From VBAS01 sp035318985 (lineage in GTDB: Bacteria; Bacteroidota; Bacteroidia; Chitinophagales; Chitinophagaceae), in assembly GCA_035318985.1 (NCBI GenBank), contig DATHDP010000142.1, positions 4,015 to 68,014 on the forward strand: a DNA stretch of 64,000 nt, given 5' to 3'. Each line of letters opens with the position of its first letter. Within the stretch, counting starts at the first letter, position 1. The position numbers were made by a program, and so were the translations under genes. Positions 60,001 to 64,000 of the stretch are shown here, one piece after another. The notes beneath the pieces are model-generated. The model worked only from the letters and a program-made list of their open reading frames with translations. It was not told the DNA's origin and did not search any database.

Positions 60001-63000
60001 AAAAGGTTGAGCTGGGATGATGTTGATACTAAAGTGAAAAAAGTGTTGAAAGCAAAATATCAACTTGGACTAAACCAGTTTAAGCCAATTGAAACTAACA
60101 ATCTTCTTCGTGATCTGAACGCAAAAACAGATGCGATCAGGTTAAAAGTGGCGAAAGAAACCATGACGGTTTTAAAACAAGGGACTGGCAACTCTTCATT
60201 GCCATTAAAAAAGAATTATAAAGTTGCGTATCTGGCAATTGGTGATTCAGACGTAAATAGTTTTGGAAAGGAGTTGGCGGAAAATTATAAAACAGACTCT
60301 TATTTTTTATCATGGAAGGATGGGGATGATAAAGCAGATGATATTTTTGAAAAGGTTATTGATAAGTACGATGCGGTAGTGATGGGCATTCATAATTTCA
60401 GCAACAGGCCTGCAAACAATTATGGTATTACAAATTCGTCTATTTCTTTATGGCGCAGACTTAATAAAGCAAACAGCATCACAGTTGTTTTTGGAAATGT
60501 ATTAGCTGCTGCTAATTATTGTGATGCCAATACTCTCGTTGCTTGTCACCAGGATGATAATATAACAAGACACGTTGCAGCTGACTTATTAAAAGGAAAG
60601 AATAGTGCGTCTGGTAAACTGCCTATGAGAGTTTGCAATTTTAAAGCAGGTTATGGAATTGATATAGTGGCGGTTGAAAAGACCGATCCCGCGATGAAAA
60701 AAATATGGATGGCACAAACAATTGATTCTATCGTTATAGATGCGATTTCGCAAAAAGCATTTCCCGGTTGTGTAGTGTTAGCAATAAAGGATGGAGAAAT
60801 TATTTATGATAAGGCATTTGGCAGTTATGCGATCGACAAGCCGCAACCGGTAACAGTTGAAAGTATTTTTGATCTTGCTTCGGTTACTAAAATTTCTGCT
60901 ACTACTCTTTCCATCATGAAATTATACGAAGAAGGAAAGATCAAATTAGAAAAAACATTAGGCGATTACTTGCCATGGACGCAAAATTCAGATAAAGCAA
61001 GTCTTCGGATCGAAGATATATTACTGCACGAGGTTGGATTGACACCTACTATTTTCTTTTATAAAGAAACAGTTGATTCGGCAACGGGTATTCCCAACCC
61101 ATCGCTTTATACTGATAAACCAAAACCGGGTTATACTGTAAGAGTTGCCGAGAATTTATATTTAAAAAATGCGTGGGAGGATACAATGCTTAACCGGATC
61201 ATAAAAAGTGCGCCGCCAAAGCTGGGGAAATATTCATACAGCGATAACGATTTTATTTTCCTCGGAAAAATTGTGGAGCAGCTTTCGGGTATGACACTTG
61301 ATCAATATGTAAGAAAAACTTTTTACTCAAAACTAGGATTGGAAACAACAGGATTTAAACCAAGAGAAAGGTTTAACATCAACAGGATCATTCCAACCGA
61401 AGAAGAAAAATACTTCCGTAAACAATTACTTTGGGGCGATGTACATGATGAAGGAGCATCAATGTTTGGCGGCGTGGCAGGACACGCCGGTTTATTTTCT
61501 GATGCGTATGACCTGGCAATGCTTTATCAAATGTTGTTGAATGGAGGAGAACTGAATGGTGAAAGAATTTTTAAGGATGAAACAATAAAATTATTTACAG
61601 CTTATCATAGTAAAGACAGCCGACGTGCCTATGGTTTTGATAAACCTGAAAAAGATAATGTGACAAGAAAAGACCCTTATCCATCATTAATGGCATCGCC
61701 ACAGACATTCGGACATACAGGGTTTACCGGCACCTGTGTGTGGGTAGATCCAAAATATAACCTCGTTTATATTTTTCTTTCTAACCGTGTGAATCCTTCA
61801 AGAAACAATCCTGTATTTGCTCAATTAAATGTAAGAGCTAAGATCCAGGATACGATCATTGAAGCGATCAAAAATGAAAATGACGGAATGAGATTTTATT
61901 GAAGTTTCATCAACACTTCTTTAATATCATCATACTGTTCCCATGGAATAAAATGCCTGGCTCCCGGCAAGATTTTTACTTCAACTGATTTTGACTTCGT
62001 CAATTTCTTTTTTGCATATTCCACATTGCCAACCGGAACGAATGTGTCTTTGTCACCATGAATGATCCAAACAGGGCAAGCGATCTTATCCCATTCCTTA
62101 TCTAAATACTTTAGATCCGTTTTTAGATAAACCAATTCTTCATTGCTTGGACGAAAAGCACCGGGTAAAAAATATTGCAAGAATGAACCATTTACCATAA
62201 ACCGCCAACGTTCGGGTTTTTCTTCATCGGGATCAACCGCTGCTGCAAGAAATACAAGACCCGTAAATAAATTTTCATTATCCATTTGCAATTTCACGAT
62301 CATCGGTCCGCCAAGTGAATGACCAATTGCATACATCGGCTTGCCATTCTGAAAAGATTTTACAAGAGGGCTTATCAATTTTGATTGATCCTCTAAATTT
62401 TTAGCATCGCCAAAATTGCTGTAACCAAATCCGGGGCGATCGATTGATATCATCCTGTATTTACCCAGCAAATCTTTATCCTGCATATATCTTTCAAAAG
62501 CATTCCAACTGCCGGGAGAGCCATGTACAAAGAATAAAGTGGGAAATGTATCGTTACCTGTTTTTGCAAAATGCATAGCAAATCCATCAACCTTGATGGT
62601 TTCAGTAGTCAGTGCCACATTATTTTTTGAAAACTTTTCTTTCGCTTCACTATCACTCATGCGAAACTTCATGCTGCATTGTGCAAACACAAGCCAAACG
62701 GTGATCAATACTAAAAAACCAATCAGCAATCGCCGGAAGATTTTTCGTTTCATTTTTCAAACCTACAAAGAATCATGATTGTATGGTGACCTATGGATGT
62801 AGGTATATAAAGTAAAAAGTATATAAGATCAGGTTGGGCTTTACACTATATACCTTATTTACTTTTTATGCTAATTACTTATCTTTCCTTGGTTGCTGAG
62901 GTGGACGATTCGGTCCACGTTGTTGGCCGCCTTGCGGTGGTCGATTGGGATTTTGTTGCGGACCTCTTTGTTGATTTGGTCGATTGCCTTGTTGCGGTCC

Positions 63001-64000
63001 CTGGTTTCTTGGACCTTGTCCTCTGTTATCCCTTGGTCCCTGTTTTTGTTTTCTTTTCTTTTCAGCTCTTTCAAGTGATTGCAAACTTATCTGGCCAACC
63101 AACTCTACAAATTCTGGTTCGGCTTCTTTTGCTTTTGATGAAGTTATTTCAACAGCTTCCAGTTCTTCAGGAATTGTTCCTTGTGCATTCAGCGATTTTA
63201 TTTTTCTTACCCTTTCAATTGTAACCGGATATTGCTTATTGCTGTCAGGCAATACATACCACATCAGGTTTTTGAAAATATCTTTTTTTATCAGCAATGC
63301 ATTTCCTTTTGCCACTTGTATATTATCGCAGTTGTCGGGGAAACCTTGCAGGGCATCCAAATAAGTATCCAATTCATAATTCAAACAACACTTCAGTCGT
63401 CCGCACTGGCCACTTAGTTTCGTTTGATTAATAGAAAGATTTTGATAACGTGCCGCAGTTGTATTCACTGATTTAAACTCTGTCAACCATGTGCTGCAAC
63501 AAAGTTCACGGCCGCAACTACCAATGCCGCCAACCTTAGCACTTTCCTGTCTTGCACCGATCTGACGCATTTCCACCTTCAATTTAAATTCAGATGCATA
63601 TATTTTTATCAGCTCACGAAAATCAACACGACCATCAGCTATATAAAAGAAGGTTGCCTTGCGACTATCAGCCTGCACCTCAACCTGGCTTATTTTCATA
63701 TCAAGCTTAAGCTGTTTGGCAATGGCACGGCTGCGGATCACAGCTTCTTTTTCCCGGCTCTTACTATTTTTCCATGTATCAATGTCACGATCGCTGGCAC
63801 GGCGCAGCACTTTTTTCATTTCCGGATTATCTTCCTTAATCTCATGTTTTTTCATTTGCAGTCTTACGATCTCACCCGTCAGCGATACTTCGCCCAGGTC
63901 AAAACCGCTTACACCTTCCACACATATCAGGTCGCCTTTTGCAAGTTGCTGCAATGTAGTGTTCCGGAAATAATCTTTACGGCTGCCCTGGTTAAAGCTT

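Overview
The window is a chromosomal segment from a Bacteroidota bacterium, most likely family Chitinophagaceae. The evidence is low-GC DNA, gliding proteins GldC and GldH, Bacteroidota-specific families (DUF4290, DUF6089, DUF4421, a RicT-like PSP1 protein), the conserved run nadK - DUF6089 - uppS - bamA - ompH - ompH - murI, A-rich start regions without Shine-Dalgarno sites, and repeated -7 boxes of the form TAnnTTTG. The family assignment is an inference. There is no rRNA, recognisable tRNA, CRISPR array, prophage or plasmid module; most of the region is housekeeping.

Layout. 1-3.6 kb: end of a YciI-like gene, an amino-acid permease, murA with Asp in place of the fosfomycin-target Cys, and DUF4290. 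3.7-4.3 kb: a candidate two-cistron microprotein or small-RNA unit with tandem hairpins. 4.3-8.6 kb: glycosyltransferase, gldC, yqeY, cvpA-like, alpha/beta hydrolase, CBS protein. 8.6-18.4 kb: cell-envelope cluster (POTRA/barrel protein, nadK, DUF6089, uppS, bamA, two OmpH/Skp chaperones, murI). 18.6-20.8 kb: rpmH, rnpA, yidD, an orphan LuxR-type regulator and a Crp/Fnr regulator. 20.8-28.6 kb: sodA, a sugar-oxidoreductase/TlpA/DUF1080 set, tadA, oxidoreductase, aldehyde dehydrogenase, glutathione peroxidase. 28.6-29.3 kb: a REP-associated tyrosine transposase (RAYT) bracketed by inverted REP-like repeats. 29.3-33.8 kb: dusB, CPBP protease, cdsA, psd, YjjG-type phosphatase. 33.9-37.8 kb: SDR, then yicC - gldH - histidine kinase - response regulator. 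38.2-43.9 kb: lpxD-like, regulatory-domain surface protein, epimerase, hydroxyacyl-CoA dehydrogenase, pheS. 43.9-53.3 kb: eight same-strand genes forming an efflux/sensing locus (PAP2, RND pump, adaptor, TolC, YncE, PepSY-like, kinase, regulator). 53.4-64 kb: DUF4421, an arginase-fold protein with degraded metal sites, PBP4, mutL, a GH3-beta-lactamase fusion, a lipase-like hydrolase and a 5'-truncated RicT gene.

How the genes work together. MurA, MurI, UppS, PBP4 and the GH3/beta-lactamase fusion serve peptidoglycan synthesis and recycling. BamA, its relative, the two OmpH chaperones and the LpxD-like protein serve outer-membrane biogenesis, and CdsA with Psd makes phosphatidylethanolamine. 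GldC and GldH point to gliding motility and type IX secretion. The RND operon carries its own two-component system.

The least ordinary signals are not in the housekeeping genes. They are the RAYT/REP cassette with a homopolymer frameshift, the microprotein/hairpin unit at 3.7-4.0 kb, families of short interspersed repeats that are translated inside pheS, mutL and the PBP4 signal peptide, and promoters so close to start codons that several mRNAs should be leaderless.
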